A stretch of 64,000 bases of DNA from Viola odorata. Taxonomy: Eukaryota; Streptophyta; Magnoliopsida; Malpighiales; Violaceae. The stretch covers positions 35,538,719-35,602,718 of the forward strand of contig OY829541.1 of the NCBI GenBank assembly GCA_963691705.1. Direction: 5' to 3'. The translations under genes and the position numbers were made by a program. Below are positions 20,438 to 30,335 of the stretch, one piece after another. Each line of letters begins with the position of its first letter. Position 1 is the stretch's first letter. The notes below the pieces were generated by a model. That model did no database searches, had not been told where the DNA came from, and worked only from the letters and a program-made list of their open reading frames with translations.

Positions 20438-22820
20438 TCAGCCCTCGAGGTTCCTCCGTTTCCAGCCTTCTGCCTTAGGTTGGCAAAAACCCACTTCGTT
20501 AAGGTCGATAGACTTCTGTTTGAAAGCCCTTGTGACCTCCTCACCCTTATACGCATCTATCCCATGAACCTCCTCGAAGAAATTAACCAAAATAATGGCA
20601 GTCCGCTCGACATGCCATAGACACTTATCGGCTGACTCCTCTTCAAGGGCAGCCTTCCCTTCTTCCAGGGCAGCTTTCTCCTTTGCCAAAGATGACTTCT
20701 CTTCTTCCAGGGTAACATTCTTGGCCTTTTCCGCTGTCAAGGCAGCATCAAGGGTGGACGCCTGCCCTTTCAGTTCCTGCTGGGTCAGCAATAAGTGAGT
20801 ACGTTCCTCCAGCAGCTTTTTCTTCTCATTTTGCTCTTTGGAAAGTTCAGCCAAAGAGGCGGCAAGAGAGGCAGCCTGACGCTGCGCGTGCTCTGTCCAG
20901 TAATGGAACTTCACGAAGTTAGTGAAGAGGCTGGAACATAACGAACTCGCCTTGTCATCATCAACCTTAGAAAGGAAAGCCTCCCGCTCTGCAGCAGACG
21001 ATAATATTTGGGCGGCCAACAAAGCAGAAACCTCATCCGAACCATAGCCCCCGATAGCCGCCAAGCCGGTGTTGCGAAAATCATATAAGGCAACTTGATG
21101 AGTCACGGTACCGGACTCACTCACTGAACTTAAGTCAGCAGCAAAGTTGAAAGTGGTAGTCCCTTCGCCCGAACGCTGCGACAATGGAACGCTCGAAGGG
21201 ACGAACACTAGAGGAATAGGAGGGTGAACCTGTGTAGAAGGACCCCCTTGGATAATGTAAGAACCATGGGAAGGGTAACCCGAAAAATCCTGTAAACCCT
21301 CTTGGTAGTCCAGGTTAGGAGGATATGAATGAACAGGCCCGCCAAAAGAGTTGGGCGAAGCCCCGAAAGGCTCAGCTGTACCCATGTTCGCCAAAAACTC
21401 AGAAGGATGACCCTGGGAAGCAGCCACGGAAACGAAAGCACCGGCAGATCGCAGCATCAGTAGAAGATAGGCTGCCACCCTCGCCTTCCTACAGGTGTCT
21501 TTTCTTAGAACCACCCAGTGCATAGCCCAGATCCATATCGCCCACGGGAAGTGCGGAGGTAGAATCAGCAACGGTACCCTACACAAAAAAGAAAATAATA
21601 TAAAACACGCATGGCAGAAACGGATGAAGTATCGGCAGACAGCGATATACAACATATCGCGGCTAAAAAGCACACTCACAACAGCAGTGTCAAGAGGAGG
21701 CGCTTCTGAAGAAGCTGCCACGTCCGGAGAAGGAGTGAGAGCGGCAACGCTTCTTGTTCTTTTCTTCTTTTTTCCTTGGGCAAGGCCCTTAGGGACTTTA
21801 GAAGAAAATGGCTGAGTAGGATGAGCAGCAACGGTCACGATGGGGATACCCGAAGGGATGTCGGTATTTCCCTCACCAGCCGAGGAAGAGGATACTCGAG
21901 CAAGGCTTACAGAAGCAGCGGTTGGTGCAGTTGGGTTATCAGTAGCTTCCGTGGGGGCAACCCTCTCATTTTCTTCTCTTTCCCGAGCCCTTTTTAGTCG
22001 TCTCCTAACGCTCTCAGGCGTGTAATTGGGATCCGTCGCTGCATGATCACAAAATAACGTTAGCGTTAGTATCAGCAGTAATAAGGAAGGAAGCAACACG
22101 ACACTCATGTCTAACACAGGATTGAATGTCCGCCCTGCATGCCAGATAACAGGTATGAACGCTGATTTCCAGTTGAAGCAATTTGTCCAACCAGCCTTGT
22201 TCAGGCTGAGGAAGGCTCTCCGGCCGGCCCCAGGTGCTATCCTTGACGTCTTGGTTAAACCCAGATCGCCACCAGGAACGAGGAACTTCAGGAAGATCTA
22301 TCACAAAGAACTCCTTTTTCCAGGCTTCGACGGAAGACTCGATATGGAGGAGTTTCCAAGTAAAGGATTTGAGTGAATCGTCGTCATAACGGGGCGATAT
22401 CGTTATCACACCCCGACACTTCATTAACTTAAAAACTGACTTAAGCAACAAAAGGGTAGGAGAAGTGATCCCCTTATATTTACAAAGTTCCAGAAAGGCA
22501 TAAACATAGCAATATGCATTTGGGGCTAATTGGACGGGACTCAAATCGCAAGCAGCAAGCAATTGTTTTATGAAAGGGTCGACGGGAAGCCGGAAAACAT
22601 AACAGAACATTTGTGTGTACAGAACCCTACGTTTGCCCGTCAAAATGCTATTCAAGCGTATCGACTCAGGGGCAACGGTGGCCTTATAACCGGCAGGGAT
22701 AACAGCATTATGTGCGGCTAAATGCTCACTAAGAGCGACTTCAGAGGTGATAATGCTAACCGTAATATCCATCTTTTTCTCATCGGTAGACTTCGACTCA
22801 GGGCGACGAGCCTTAGCCAT
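20438..22820 (-). pseudogene. Antisense gene Y of nested element (Transposase_28-like, coiled-coil)
   Basis: The start is ATG 22820 (MAKARRPESKS), shared with other copies. Exon 1 (to about 22109) holds the conserved domain: RVLYTQMFCYVFRLPVDPF, NAYCYVYAFLELCKYKG, SPRYDDDSLKSF and the WW-containing PRSWWRSGFNQ. This resembles the plant Pfam family named putative gypsy-type transposon; its activity is unknown. Intron 1 (about 22039-22108) keeps its branch and CAG acceptor, but the donor reads ATGAGT. Exon 2 is basic (SVRRRLKRARERE). Intron 2 is about 21579-21679 (GTGAGTGTGC to TTTTGTGTAG). The rest is low complexity plus a coiled coil (20530-20870), ending at the stop at 20438. Apart from the donor change it reads openly to the end. 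A TATA box is at 22988-22995. Confidence 0.72.
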
Positions 22821-22987
22821 GGCAGAAATAAGAAATTAAAGACGAGGAAGACGATGGAAGAAAAGAGGAAATACCTTTAGAGAAAAAGCACTTCGAGAAC
22901 CCTGAATGGTGGAGAGAAAACAAGACGGCTAGAGAGAATATGAAGAAAGCAGAATGACAAAACTAAGAAAAAGAAATAAGTGTTGGG

Positions 22988-22995
22988 TTTTATAA
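22988..22995 (-). promoter_or_regulatory. TATA box, antisense gene Y (nested element)
   Basis: Minus strand GGTTATAAAACCC, about 170 nt upstream of the gene Y start. Copies 1 and 2 have a TATA-like TTATTTATAA at the same distance (4104 and 29856). Confidence 0.5.
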
Positions 22996-23450
22996 CCCTA
23001 GTGGCCAAGCGAAACGATGGACGCTGCAGTCGTTGCGTAAGGAGCGTCACAAGGAACAAACTCAAGCAATGAGTACAATTCTAGAGAAGTGCGACAACGC
23101 TTCGATTTTGCTAAAATTCTGGAGCACGCTAGCCCTCGGTGCCCTAAAGAACGGACATGTGTGTCTGTGTCATCATGACTTTTCTCTCGCATTAATGAGA
23201 GGATCGTGAGCATTAAATGCTCTGAAAAGTAGAAATGATTTTCTGGAATAAGACAAGAGGATATTGCAATAATGGAGATAATGCGGAAAAGCAAAACAAA
23301 GATCAGTTATTATCTGAGAATGAAATATAGATATCGTGGCACGATAAGGCGTTATTACAAGACAAAGAAAGCAAATAAAGAGAAAAATCCTCCAAAGGGT
23401 CAAGCCTTGACTAATTATGGTCCAGCACGGATATCGCAGCTGCCATTCCC

Positions 23451-25639
23451 CTACTCCTCCCCGAAAGGAAGAAAATCTCCCTCGATCTCGCCTAAATCCT
23501 TCATCTTCTTGGAGGCGTAATCAGCCAACTTAGATGAATGAACAGTCCCCTGGTGATAAAGATCGATAAGTCCGGCGATATAGACCTCCATGGTCTTGTT
23601 CTTCCACCAAGCTATCTTCGAAGGTACTTTGGCCAGATCCGCGTCGCGGGACGATATCTCTTCGCGAAGGAGAGAGTTTCTTTTGTCGGCCGTCACCAAT
23701 TCCGCCTCCAGCAGCTCTACCTTAGCCTTCCCCTTTGATTTTTCTCGCGCGAGCTCGGCGCGACAGTCGTTCAACTCTACCTGGGTTCGACTCTAAAGCT
23801 TCGTCAGCTCCGTTACCTTCGCCAAACCGGGAGAGCGTCGAACTTTGTCGCTCTGATCCTCGAGAAAATAATGCAGTTCGCGGAAGCTAGCCAGCATGTC
23901 GTTCAGAAGGCGCGTATGTTGGATTTCAGGGGGATGCCGCAGGAACTTTTCCTTGTCCTTCGAAGAACTGAACATTTGGCCCACTATGGAGCCTACCGGT
24001 TCATCTCGTGATAACGGATCCAATATCCCTAAAGCACGGAGCCCGCTAGTACCGAAAGATGACAGATCCAGCTGGTAAGCGGGAACTCCTTGAGGACTTT
24101 GAGGGGAAAGATTAGCGATATAGGGAGGAGAGCAACTTTTTGCAGAACTGCCAATGCTCAAAATCGAAGAAAGAAATAAGGGTTGAGGCTTCCTTGGGAG
24201 AGGATTAAGAGGAACACTTGGGTTCGAAACTGGCATAGTCACATCCGAAATACAGGAAGAGATCGGAGAATCAGGGCCACCAGACGGCAAGGGTGAGTCC
24301 ACCACCGCCGAAACCTCATTAGCTTTGGAAGGGACGGCAGAAGGCACCTTGACAACCTCCACCGCCTGCGAGGTACTCGCGGCATGAGAAGTGTCAACCC
24401 CCGCGATAGGAACTGCGTTAACTCCCCTCAAGGGAGGAACTGGTGGGCCTGCTTTCTCTTTTCAGGTTTTCTTTCGGAGACGCTCCGTCTCGATAGCCAT
24501 CTCTTCGCTACCGTCCTCGGTTGACTCCGCTGCGGGATCATTTTTTCTCGCCCTAAGCTTCATTCATTGGGTAAGGGTGGCGTGACGTAGCTCGGAACCG
24601 ACATCCATGCTCTCGCTATCGTTGTCAACTATTCCAGTCGCAGGACGACTCGGAGTCACTCTCCTACCCCGAGGCGGCAACCAATTCTCAAGAAAGCGAG
24701 AAGGTCGAGCGGAAGCACTACGTGTTGCGACGGTCTTAGTTCTCCTTCCCCTCGGCGGGATAGTTGAACGGTTGAAGTTTTCAGGTGGTGGAGAAGGGGG
24801 TAATGTCTGAAGCGGCACCACATTCAGAGGAGTGTTATTTACGCCCGAGGAACGACCCTCAGCGCTACCTGCTAGCGAAACATGTTAATATAGCAAGCAA
24901 ATCGAAGCGATAACGTGGCAAAAGAAAAACTCACCAATGACGCACTCTTTCAAGGGTCTGAACCGAGCAAATTCTCGAATGCGGAAAGGCCCTTCTATTA
25001 CTAACAGGGCGGTAACATGGGACACATCAGTACTAGATAGCATTTCTGGTTTTCTCCAAACGGCGCTGGTAATCTCTCGGTTAAAACCCCTGCGCCACCA
25101 ACGGGACGGCAGGAGAAGGGTGAAGAAGCCATTTTTCCAGTTATCCATGCTCTCCTCAAAACCTTGAAAGTTCCGCCAGAAAAATTGCACAATGGCGTCA
25201 TTCCACCTTGGGGTGATATCCACCAAATAGTCGCGACAGCTCAAGTTGAAAAATGTGCGGAACAGATCGAGGGATGGAGTGAAAATACGCTTCATCTCGC
25301 ATGCCCGAAGGAAGGCATAAATCCCACACCAGGAAGGCGGAGTTATTTGTACAGGATTGAGATCGTAATGATTTAGCAGCTTCATCAGAGAAGTATGAAT
25401 CGGAAGATGAAACCCGTAGAGGAACATCTTGAAATAAACCAGCCGGAACGTTCCCCACATGGCATCATGGAGCCGAATATCCTTCGTAGGGATATAAGGG
25501 CGGCAACCCTAGGGGAAGGTGATACCGTTCTCCTCTAACTCTGCCCTCAAAACTTCATTACAATAAAAATACTACGAGCTCTCCTAGCCTCGAGATCTAT
25601 GGGATTTTCGGCACCCGCAGTGGCTCTAACACGAGACAT
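23451..25639 (-). pseudogene. Antisense gene X of nested element (paralogue of Y)
   Basis: The likely start is ATG 25639 (MSRVRATAGAENPIDLEARR), by homology to 32520 and 52219. A frameshift near 25550 separates it from the open conserved domain (25460-24935: RLVYFKMFLYGFHLPIH, PSWCGIYAFLRACEMKRIF, ITPRWNDA, RWWRRGFNREI). A 66-nt intron follows: donor GTGAGTTTTT at 24934, TATTAAC branch, CAG acceptor at 24869. The second exon carries Pro/Arg-rich sequence and then, with a frame break near 24440-24560, a Ser/Pro segment and a coiled coil (RAELAREKSKGKAKVELLEA). The protein ends at 23451. It has the same architecture as gene Y. The function is unknown; the domain resembles Transposase_28. Confidence 0.7.
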
Positions 25640-26111
25640 AAGAGACTGGAAAAATGAACTATGACGAGAGAGGAACAAAATACCTGGAGCAAGAAGCCAG
25701 TAAACAGGCCGTCGGCGCTGGCGAGCAGTTGTAGAAACTCCTCTTGAGCAGGAAGACGCACAGGAGAAAGAGAAAGTGTGAAAAATTTCAAAGTATTGGC
25801 AAAAGTAATGAAAGAGAATAACGGTTCCCTTATAAAGATCGAACTTGAAGAAGAGACAGCCTGTAAAATTAAGACACGTGCGGACCTGAAAGCGACGCGT
25901 GGACAGTCATTTATGTCTTTGGGAGAAGACAGTTACTGACTGAAAATCGAAAGACGGTTGCACCCAGCAACATGGATCCCTCCGCGGCAACCCTTGACGC
26001 TTCAAGAAATGGTGTAAGAAGGCGATAGGAGAACAAAAGGAAAAGTGAAGCGTTATCTTATTCATTTTCGAAAAACCATACGGCATCTACAAAGAGGCAA
26101 GACGCGCTAAG

Positions 26112-26753
26112 CTAATCGCCCTCAGACCAAGAGATATCATAACAATAAACTACATCATCATCTGAGAACGATAGCTCCCTGCTGACATGAGGGAAAGGCT
26201 CATCAACCCCTTTTCCTAGGCGTATTATTGATCGACCTGACTCCTCCTCAGCAACTGGCGTCACCGTCTCGACGTCCGCGCAGGCAGAGAGAGCTATTTT
26301 TGGCGAATCACGAGGAAGAAGAGATGGTTCGTTTCCCTTCTGAGCAGAAGGGGCGGGAGAATTAAAAAGCAGTTCAGACTTCTTTAAGGCTTTTTTCCTC
26401 AGCCTCTTGCGACCCCGCCGGTGGACGAGCGGACTCCACGGAGGCGACGGAGGAGGATTGTCTGAATTTGGCGAAGTCGGAGGAGTTGGCGGAGAATCCC
26501 GCGCAGCAGTATCCAAAAAATAAGAATCAGCTATGAGATCACAGGCAACCTGCCAAGAGGAAGAATAAACAAGAAGATGAACGGAAAAAGGGGAAAGGAT
26601 CCCATTAAATAGCCAAAGAAGGAGAGAAGTTTTTCGATCATCCGACGCGACTCTTGAGAACTGACACGCGTACAACCTGGAGTGCAAATCTAGATTTACA
26701 GTCACGCCTGTTGGAATCTCCCATGGATCGAGGAAAATTGAAACTTTGCCCAA
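26112..26753 (-). pseudogene. Antisense gene b of nested element
   Basis: The conserved part begins at ADSYFLDTAARDS (about 26529). In the other two copies this is the start, MADSY; here the Met codon is ATA, so the initiator is probably lost. After it come a Pro-rich segment (TPPTSPNSDNPPPSPP), a basic patch (RRGRKRLRKK) and an acidic C-terminus ending in VDEPFPHVSRELSFSDDD and a Tyr/Trp motif. About 140 residues in all. No known domain. The basic patch could be a nuclear signal (inference). A TATTTAA box lies upstream near 26605 and an AATAAG signal about 50 nt downstream (26057-26062). Confidence 0.6.
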
Positions 26754-26932
26754 TCAGTTGACACTGAAGCGGCGGCGCAGAATTAATGCAGAACAGTTAG
26801 CGAGGAAACCGTCGTGAAAAAACCGTTCAATGACCGACTCATTTTCAGTTGGGCTGAGGAGGCCTCCAACTGTAAAAAGACAAATGGCACATTGAAGAAG
26901 AAGAATACTGGCAAGCGGCATAATAAAAATAG

Positions 26933-26938
26933 TTTATT
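26933..26938 (-). terminator. AATAAA poly(A) signal of antisense gene a (nested)
   Basis: Minus strand AATAAA, overlapping a second copy, about 76 nt after the stop of gene a. The spacing is the same in the other two copies. Confidence 0.55.
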
Positions 26939-27014
26939 TATTATGGCCTAACGGCCGAGAGGTACAGCAACGTAAAAAGAAAAAAGAAAAAAGGCTCAAA
27001 GGGAGCCATCGCCG

Positions 27015-27392
27015 TCAGGCGTCGGAACCAGCATCCTCAGGTATAATGGGGATGTCTCTCAGGGAGTCCATGACCATAGTAAGATCAGTAGAGGTGACCC
27101 TCATCCCCTTCAGGCAACACCCCAGCATGTCCTTGCGCTGCTGCAGCATGGGGATCACCACTTGAATCCGAGCGATGGAGGTGGCCAACTTCGACACGCT
27201 CTCTAAAGGACTGAAATCCTCCAGAGATGTAGCTCCCAACCTGGAATGGAGTGGGGTCAGCATCCCTTGGAACTCCAAGATGTCCTCGGAGGTCTTGATC
27301 AGTATGTTCTTCAAGAACCCGACGTCACCATCATCTAGGTTCTTGAGAGTATGGTCCTTGGAAAGGAGCAAATTTTTGGTCAAATGATCCAT
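27015..27392 (-). CDS. Antisense gene a of nested element, conserved 125-aa protein
   Basis: MDHLTKNLLLSKDHTLKN ... LGCCLKGMRVTSTDL ... REIPIIPEDAG. The frame is intact from ATG 27392. The same protein is intact at 33969-34352 and 50428-50811, aligned end to end almost without gaps; the block TSLEDFSPLES and the LLGCCLKGMR-like motif are nearly invariant. No known domain is recognised. The pattern of Leu and Ile suggests helices, so a helical bundle is likely (inference). A TATA box lies about 60 nt upstream. It is the gene nearest the 3' LTR and is transcribed away from it. Confidence 0.75.
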   Translation of the reverse strand: MDHLTKNLLLSKDHTLKNLDDGDVGFLKNILIKTSEDILEFQGMLTPLHSRLGATSLEDFSPLESVSKLATSIARIQVVIPMLQQRKDMLGCCLKGMRVTSTDLTMVMDSLRDIPIIPEDAGSDA

Positions 27393-27447
27393 GAGGTAGA
27401 TTATGAAAGAAAAAGATGAGATGAACTTGAGTGGAGAAAGCTCTCAG

Positions 27448-27454
27448 ATTTATA
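27448..27454 (-). promoter_or_regulatory. TATA box, antisense gene a (nested)
   Basis: Minus strand GAGCCTATAAATCTGAG, about 60 nt before the ATG at 27392. The same element occurs at 34412-34419 (minus) and 50362-50370 (plus). Confidence 0.6.
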
Positions 27455-27624
27455 GGCTCCGAGAAATGGGCCTTTTGAAAGAGGAGGTCCTCAAAAGACG
27501 AGCTGCCCCGTTACCACCAAAGACCGATGGACCTGATGCGGAAATGAGGATCGAAGTCAGTATGCTGCTAAAGATGCGGGTACTCGAGAGGAGTACGAGC
27601 TAGAATCCTGGAAAACGCGAAGGA

Positions 27625-27805
27625 GCGCGATATTATAGGTAGCCATGACGTAAAAGTTGTACGATTGTAGGTATCCACAGTGTAAGGCCGCGTCGATATC
27701 GCAGGTAGCTCCTAGCAACGTAAAACCTCACCGATATCACGGGTATCTGGTGGTGTAAAGCCGCACAAATCATAGGCAGCCGATGGCGTAAAACCACGTC
27801 ACTCT
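27625..27805 (+). repeat. Short tandem repeats near 3' LTR (31-39 bp period)
   Basis: Five units of the type gcaggtagct...gtaaaaccgca, spaced 32-38 bp. The same repeat family is at 56575-56775 in the young non-autonomous element, tying the two elements to one family. Confidence 0.7.
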
Positions 27806-28353
27806 ACGAGTGGAAAGGAAAGAAAGAACCCGCGTGTTCTCAAAACCCCTGTAAGTACAAAGTTTACTAATATCTCCATAGAATACCTATCTCCTCTACG
27901 TGTTTGCAGTTCGCCCGAAATATCGATGGACCCGGAACGTATGCGAACCTAACTCAACGGTAGGAACCTAGTCGCAGCCCGCGACGACGTCAATAGTGGT
28001 CCGTCAGCGTCGACAACTCTCCTACAGCACGGACGAGTTTGCAACCTTGTAAGCGCTAGTGATGGCCCAGGCAGGTTAATACCGCTAGGCGAAAGTGACA
28101 CCCTAACGGTTCTGGATGAGTTAGCGGCGTCTCTCGCTGATTCCTTGACACCCCATGAGGACGGGTCTTTGAACATGCACGAAGACCGGAACCCGCTTGC
28201 TCGGAGGAAAGCTCCCCACCTAGGTGTTGCCTATCGATTCAATCAATCTTGGTCGTGTCGAAAGAGACAAAAAAGCTCGGAGATCCCGCAAGCATATCGC
28301 CATAAGGAGGAAAGGACCCTCACCTAAGATTTCAGACATGGACAGAAAATGAC
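27806..28353. other. Noncoding 3' end of nested element
   Basis: About 550 bp before the 3' LTR without a supportable gene. Short open stretches here have no homologue in the other copies. Confidence 0.5.
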
Positions 28354-28394
28354 AGCCCTTGGTAAACACTCAGGCTCGTTTTCAGTTGGGCTTA
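28354..28394 (+). promoter_or_regulatory. Conserved 41-bp box adjoining the 3' LTR
   Basis: It begins AGCCCTTGGTAAACACTC and ends TTGGGCTTA directly before the LTR, at the position where a polypurine tract is expected. The same box, exactly 41 bp, precedes LTRs at 34995-35035, 50258-50218 (minus) and 57723-57763. Confidence 0.7.
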
Positions 28395-29075
28395 TGATAA
28401 CAATAAAGACAATCCTAAGGGCATTTCTATAATTATGACCCCTACCGAGGACGGAATCCTATAGCCCTATCGGACGTCCAAGCTATCGCTACTAGACTAT
28501 GAGGTGTTTTCTGGGATGGTCGACATCAGTGGGGGGGGGGGGAGGTCTCGCACGTCTCTGCACGCATGGCATCATCCCATCCCAGGGCAGCCACGGCACC
28601 ATCCACAGAGTTATCACCCCCGGCATCACTGTAGGTATTGCCCTTGGCACCATCCACGGAGTTATCGCCCCCGACATCACTGTGGGTATCGCCCTCGGCA
28701 CCATCCACAGAGTTATCGCCCCCGACATCACCATGGGTATCGCCCTCGGAGCCCTCCTCGGAGGTATCGCCCATGACGTCAGATCCAGGTATCACCAGTG
28801 ACGTCATACAGAGCAATATTTTTCTGGGATATCGCCCTTTTGCCCAGATATCGCCCCAGCGGCCTATAAATACCCCCTCATTTTAAAACATCAAGTAAGC
28901 CTAAGACTGCCTTCTAGAACCTCTGCTATTTTTAAACCGCTTACTGACTTAAGCATCAGAGTGTCTACGCTGGAGCCCCCCCTCCGGCGCTTTGCAGGTG
29001 TGTCCGATACCAACTACAGCGACTCTGACCGACAGTATTCATCGTCCCGATCGTCTCAAAACTCGAATCATATCA
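28395..29075 (+). repeat. 3' LTR of nested Tat element
   Basis: 681 bp, TGATAACAATAAAG ... CATATCA, paired with 12646-13359. It has a shorter G-run (about 28530-28542), three 51-bp units (28597-28749), a TATA box at 28865-28872 and the GC hairpin near 28969. It is followed by the target duplication CCATC. Confidence 0.93.
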
Positions 29076-29689
29076 CCATCCTCTGGAGAAGAAAGCGGTT
29101 TTCTACTGCCCCAAGCCCCATCCTTAATCTCATGGTTAAAACCGGTCCTCCACAAGGGATCGGGTAGGTCAATAATAAAAAATCTTTCTTTCCAGCCGCC
29201 AATAGAAGACTCGAGATTCATGAGTTTCCAGGCAAATGGTTTTAGTGAATCATCATCATAACGGGGTGCTATCGCTATTATCCCTTTACGAGAATATAGC
29301 TGGAAAAGATCTTGAAGTAATACGATAGAAGGGGACTCAATCTTTTTAAATCGGCATAACGCCAGAAAAGCATAAACAACGTAAAACGCGTTAGGACTCA
29401 ATTGGGTCAGGTTCAAGTCAAATTCGATTAACAACTGTTTTACCAGCGGGTCAAGAGGAAGCCGAAACCCGTAATTGAATAATTTGGAATACAATATCCT
29501 ACTATTATCAGGCAGTTCGTTGTTAAAGCGAAGTGACTCAGAAGCAACTCGAACCGAGTAGCCAACAGGAAATCGAGCATTGAACTCGGCTAACCCACGA
29601 TGAACCATAGGCAAGGTGTAAAGAGAAGTGGGGGTGTTTTCAATCTCTTCTTCCCCAACAGATTTTTTAGAACGACGAGTTTTTGCCAT
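29076..29689 (-). pseudogene. Antisense gene Y, copy 2, N-terminal part (right of nested element)
   Basis: Starts at ATG 29689 (MAKTRRSKKSVGEEE), then the intact conserved domain: RILYSKLFNYGFRLPLDPL, NAFYVVYAFLALCRFKK, APRYDDDSLKPF, PLWRTGFNHEIKDG. The nested element interrupts it at the duplicated CCATC, and the remainder is at 11710-12645. Before that insertion the first exon was open. TATA-like sequence lies at 29856-29865. Confidence 0.8.
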
Positions 29690-30335
29690 AGTTAAACGAA
29701 AAAGAAAAGAGTAAGAAGGAAGAGGTACGTGTACCTTTGCCAAAGAAACACCAGGAATTCCAGAATGAAGAAGAAAGAACGACGCAAGTTGTTTTTCAGA
29801 AGAAATAATGAGTGGAAAAAAGAGATAAAAAAGAAAAGAGGAGGCGGGGAGAACATTATAAATAACCCTAAAGAGGTCAAAAGACACGACAAGTGGGCAA
29901 TCGACACATGGTAAAATGACATGTTAGAGAGATACGACATGTGTGAGAGACAACTTTTGAAAACGGTGAGACGCTTCAATCCTTACTACTCCCTAGGAGG
30001 TGCTTGCCTCAAACGCCTCATTAGAAGAAAGACACGTGTCTTCTCTCATCATGACTCCTTTGATCTCATTAATGGAGGGGTCTGCAACATTTAATGCTCT
30101 AAAAAGTAGCACTAGCTTTGACACGTAGTCTCAAGAAACGTTATGATAATGAGAAGGCGTTAGCAAGGCGCGAGAAGGCGTTAACAATAAAATACATCAA
30201 AACTCAAGATTCAAGAAAAGAAACGATAACGGTATCGTAGCGTCTGCGTTATTACAAGATGAACAGTGTTTAATGGTCTTACGGTATAATTTCCTGAACA
30301 ATAAATGAAAATGAAATCAAACTTGAAGCGGAGAT
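29690..30335. other. Spacer between genes Y and X, copy 2
   Basis: Colinear with 3938-4585. It holds the presumed Y promoter (29856-29865) and no gene. Confidence 0.55.

Larger units (their letters stand above)
12646..29075 (+). mobile_element. Complete nested Tat-lineage Ty3/gypsy element, 16.4 kb
   Basis: It is bounded by LTRs starting TGATAACAATAAAG and ending ATCATATCA, and by a perfect 5-bp target duplication CCATC (12641-12645 and 29076-29080). Internal order: primer site, gag, protease, RT, RNase H, second archaeal-type RNase H, integrase, hairpin array, antisense genes Y, X, b and a, short repeats, 3' LTR. It inserted into gene Y of an older relative. The LTRs differ by indels in the G-run and many substitutions, so the insertion is not recent. 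Confidence 0.95.

Noticed and set aside
28492..28886. Frames of 80-100 codons in the 3' LTR of the nested element
   Set aside because: Same LTR repeats as in the 5' LTR; not genes.
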